Assembly (NCBI GenBank): GCA_964415445.1
Contig: CAYQAE010000101.1
Coordinates: forward strand, 1 to 5,513
DNA from: CAYQAE01 sp964415445 [NCBI: uncultured archaeon]
Lineage (GTDB): Archaea; CAYQAE01
Length of the DNA stretch: 5,513 bases
Direction of reading: 5' to 3'
Shown: one piece after another, positions 4,153 to 5,513 of the stretch
Position numbering within the stretch: position 1 is the stretch's first letter
How the letters are laid out: every line of letters begins with the position of its first letter
The notes under the pieces: model-generated
Told to the model about the DNA's origin: nothing
The model's input: the letters and a program-made list of their open reading frames with translations, nothing else
Database searches by the model: none
Program-made: the position numbers and the translations under genes

Positions 4153-5331
4153 TTAATTTATCCCTAAATTATATTTCTCAGCAATTTCTAAAAAAGAATC
4201 AGATAAATGTTTAATATGGTCCCATGTTAAGCCAAAAGTATTTAATTTCCATTTTTTGGTTGCACCTTCAAATATACCTATAATTCCTCTATTTTTAAGC
4301 TCCCGATATAAGAAATAACCACGCTTTTTATGGGTCTTTGCTACTTTATCAAAACTGTCTGTGGTATCAACTTTAGATAAAGTATGTTTTCTGGGCATCT
4401 CACTTAAAATTTTGCTACCTTCAACTCTCAAAAATTGATCAGCAAAATAATTGGTCTTTTTTATCTCCTCATCCCAATTTTGAACTCTCACTTTTACTTC
4501 AGGAAATGATGCCATCATCGCTACTACATTTGAGCCCATCAAGGTACATCCCATCATCTGAATCTCTTTTATTCCAAACTTTCTTTTAGTGATATCCCCT
4601 TGAATTTTTGTAGTCTCAAAAACTCGATCCCTATACTCATCAGTTATAGCTAATATTCCAGAGGGTGCAGGAGATGCAAAAGATTTATGACCTGAACCTA
4701 CCACAAAATCAACTCCTAATTTTTTCCCATCCACAGGCATTATACCTACGGTATAGGCTCCATTATAAAGGATAGGAATATCATAATCGTGGGCAACTTT
4801 TGCAATATCCTCGATTTCATGCATATTTCCTAATTTATAATCAACATGATCGATCATAATTAGCTTTGGAAGTTTTGATTCTTTTTTGACTTCCTCAATT
4901 TTTTCATGGGTAGCCTCAGCTGTAATTATATTATTTTTATCAGCAGGTATCTCCTTCGCTCTTGCCCCAGCGCTCTCAATTGCTAAAAATTCAGTATAAT
5001 GGCCCAAAGAAGAGAGAAGCACAATATCATCTTTATTTAACATACTTAGAGTTACAGCTTGAAATCCACGCCTCGCTCCAGGCACTACCCTAGCATGGCC
5101 CATACCTACAAAAGAAGCTAAATTTTCATGGAACTTTTGAAGAGGGGGTTTACAAATCTTATCTAATCTAAATGGTTTTCTACAATAATCACAAATAGAA
5201 TATCCATCCCCATAGGCAATTAATGCTTTCATCGCAGCATTAGTTAGCCTACCACCAACTTGGATTGGATCAACATTAATAAATAATTCATCTCGCACTC
5301 TTACATCTATTTTTTTTCCAATTTCACTCAA
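4153..5331 (-). CDS. pscS: O-phospho-L-seryl-tRNA:Cys-tRNA synthase (SepCysS)
   Basis: This PLP-dependent enzyme converts Sep-tRNA(Cys), made by SepRS, into Cys-tRNA(Cys) with a sulfur donor. It is the second step of the tRNA-dependent cysteine route of methanogens and relatives. The protein is 392 aa, a normal length. The fold-type I lysine is Lys216 in VGSGHKSFASPAPSG. ARVVPGARRGFQA (80-92), HYTEF (111-115), MIDHVDYKLGN (159-169) and YNGAYTVG (189-196) line the PLP and tRNA pocket. The catalytic cysteines of the family appear as Cys47-x2-Cys50 (YSICDYCRKPF) and Cys262 (MMGCTLMGSN); they carry a persulfide/disulfide relay. Cys60 is an extra nearby cysteine. The start is TTG (5331-5329) with GGGAG 7 nt upstream, overlapping the preceding gene by 8 nt. 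SepRS is not in the window. Confidence 0.96.
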   Translation of the reverse strand: MSEIGKKIDVRVRDELFINVDPIQVGGRLTNAAMKALIAYGDGYSICDYCRKPFRLDKICKPPLQKFHENLASFVGMGHARVVPGARRGFQAVTLSMLNKDDIVLLSSLGHYTEFLAIESAGARAKEIPADKNNIITAEATHEKIEEVKKESKLPKLIMIDHVDYKLGNMHEIEDIAKVAHDYDIPILYNGAYTVGIMPVDGKKLGVDFVVGSGHKSFASPAPSGILAITDEYRDRVFETTKIQGDITKRKFGIKEIQMMGCTLMGSNVVAMMASFPEVKVRVQNWDEEIKKTNYFADQFLRVEGSKILSEMPRKHTLSKVDTTDSFDKVAKTHKKRGYFLYRELKNRGIIGIFEGATKKWKLNTFGLTWDHIKHLSDSFLEIAEKYNLGIN

Positions 5332-5513
5332 TTTTTAGCTCCCGCTCCACTATATCCATAGATTTTCTAACTTTTTTAATAATTTTCTCTATTTTCTCCC
5401 TTTCTTTTGAATTAATTTCAAATTTAGGTTTAATTTTGCGAAAAATACATCTAAGATCACTTAAGGCAAATAAGGCATTAAAAGTCTCATCAACTGCTAA
5501 CTTACTCAACATA
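5324..5513 (-). CDS. Unrecognised helical protein coupled to SepCysS (partial at the window edge)
   Basis: At least 62 codons are visible, ending in TGA at 5326-5324. An ATG occurs at 5512-5510, but the window ends one base further, so it may be internal and the protein longer. The visible part begins with a helix containing FNALFALSDLRCIF (residues 11-24), then a short basic linker with Pro (KIKPKFEI). A highly charged Lys/Glu helix follows, about 35-60 (KEREKIEKIIKKVRKS). There is no membrane segment and only one Cys (residue 22). Its end overlaps the SepCysS TTG start by 8 nt (TTGAGTGA), indicating one operon and coupled translation. I do not recognise the family. A SepCysE-like adaptor, or another partner of the Sep-tRNA complex, is possible from context and helical nature only. 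Confidence 0.6.
   Translation of the reverse strand, partial: MLSKLAVDETFNALFALSDLRCIFRKIKPKFEINSKEREKIEKIIKKVRKSMDIVERELKIE
5339..5343 (-). promoter_or_regulatory. Ribosome-binding site supporting the TTG start of SepCysS
   Basis: On the minus strand GGGAG lies 7 nt before the TTG at 5331-5329, the same spacing as AGGTGA before the TTG starts of rps13 and rps4. It lies inside the last codons of the upstream reading frame, which implies translational coupling. Confidence 0.6.

Noticed and set aside
5324-5513. DUF357 or UPF0147 assignment for the partial protein before SepCysS
   Set aside because: The visible residues do not show the characteristic patterns of those short archaeal families as I remember them, so no name was given.

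Overview
This window looks like AT-rich archaeal chromosome, most likely from a methanogen or a relative (Euryarchaeota in the broad sense, including Archaeoglobus- and ANME-like lineages). Four observations support this. The archaeal gene order rps13-rps4-rps11-rpoD is present. RpoD is the archaeal RNA polymerase subunit and carries an inserted double [4Fe-4S] ferredoxin domain. A Sep-tRNA:Cys-tRNA synthase (SepCysS) is encoded, an enzyme of the tRNA-dependent cysteine pathway of methanogens and relatives. The upstream regions carry TATA/BRE-like boxes and purine-rich Shine-Dalgarno (SD) sites. I cannot place the organism more precisely. TTG start codons are used in at least three genes.

Layout from left to right. 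(1) 1-800: a two-gene accessory-looking unit on the + strand, made of a small 82-aa protein and a single-domain retropepsin-like aspartic protease. (2) 801-1262: a stretch without an intact sizeable gene. On the minus strand it holds a 38-codon ORF behind a very canonical TATA box, followed by shorter coding-like fragments in shifted frames that run into the end of the protease gene, so it is probably a decayed small gene. Its right end holds the promoter(s) and leader of the ribosomal operon. (3) 1263-3452: a compact + strand operon rps13-rps4-rps11-rpoD with 11-bp, overlapping and 0-bp junctions. It ends abruptly after rpoD; the usual next genes (rpl18e, rpl13, rps9, rpoN) are not here. (4) 3455-3832, minus strand: an IscU-type Fe-S scaffold, convergent with rpoD with 2 bp between the stop codons. 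(5) 3862-4149, + strand: a small protein with two membrane segments, divergent from iscU across 29 bp. (6) 4153-5513, minus strand: SepCysS, preceded by an unrecognised helical protein that overlaps its start by 8 nt and runs to the window edge.

Functionally, the ribosomal operon couples three small-subunit proteins with an RNA polymerase assembly subunit. The right half is rich in sulfur and Fe-S biology: an RpoD with two Fe-S cluster motifs, an IscU scaffold, and a PLP enzyme that places sulfur on tRNA-bound phosphoserine. The least explained items are the retropepsin pair, the decayed gene beside it, and the small protein coupled to SepCysS, which might be an adaptor of the Sep-tRNA complex (inference only).
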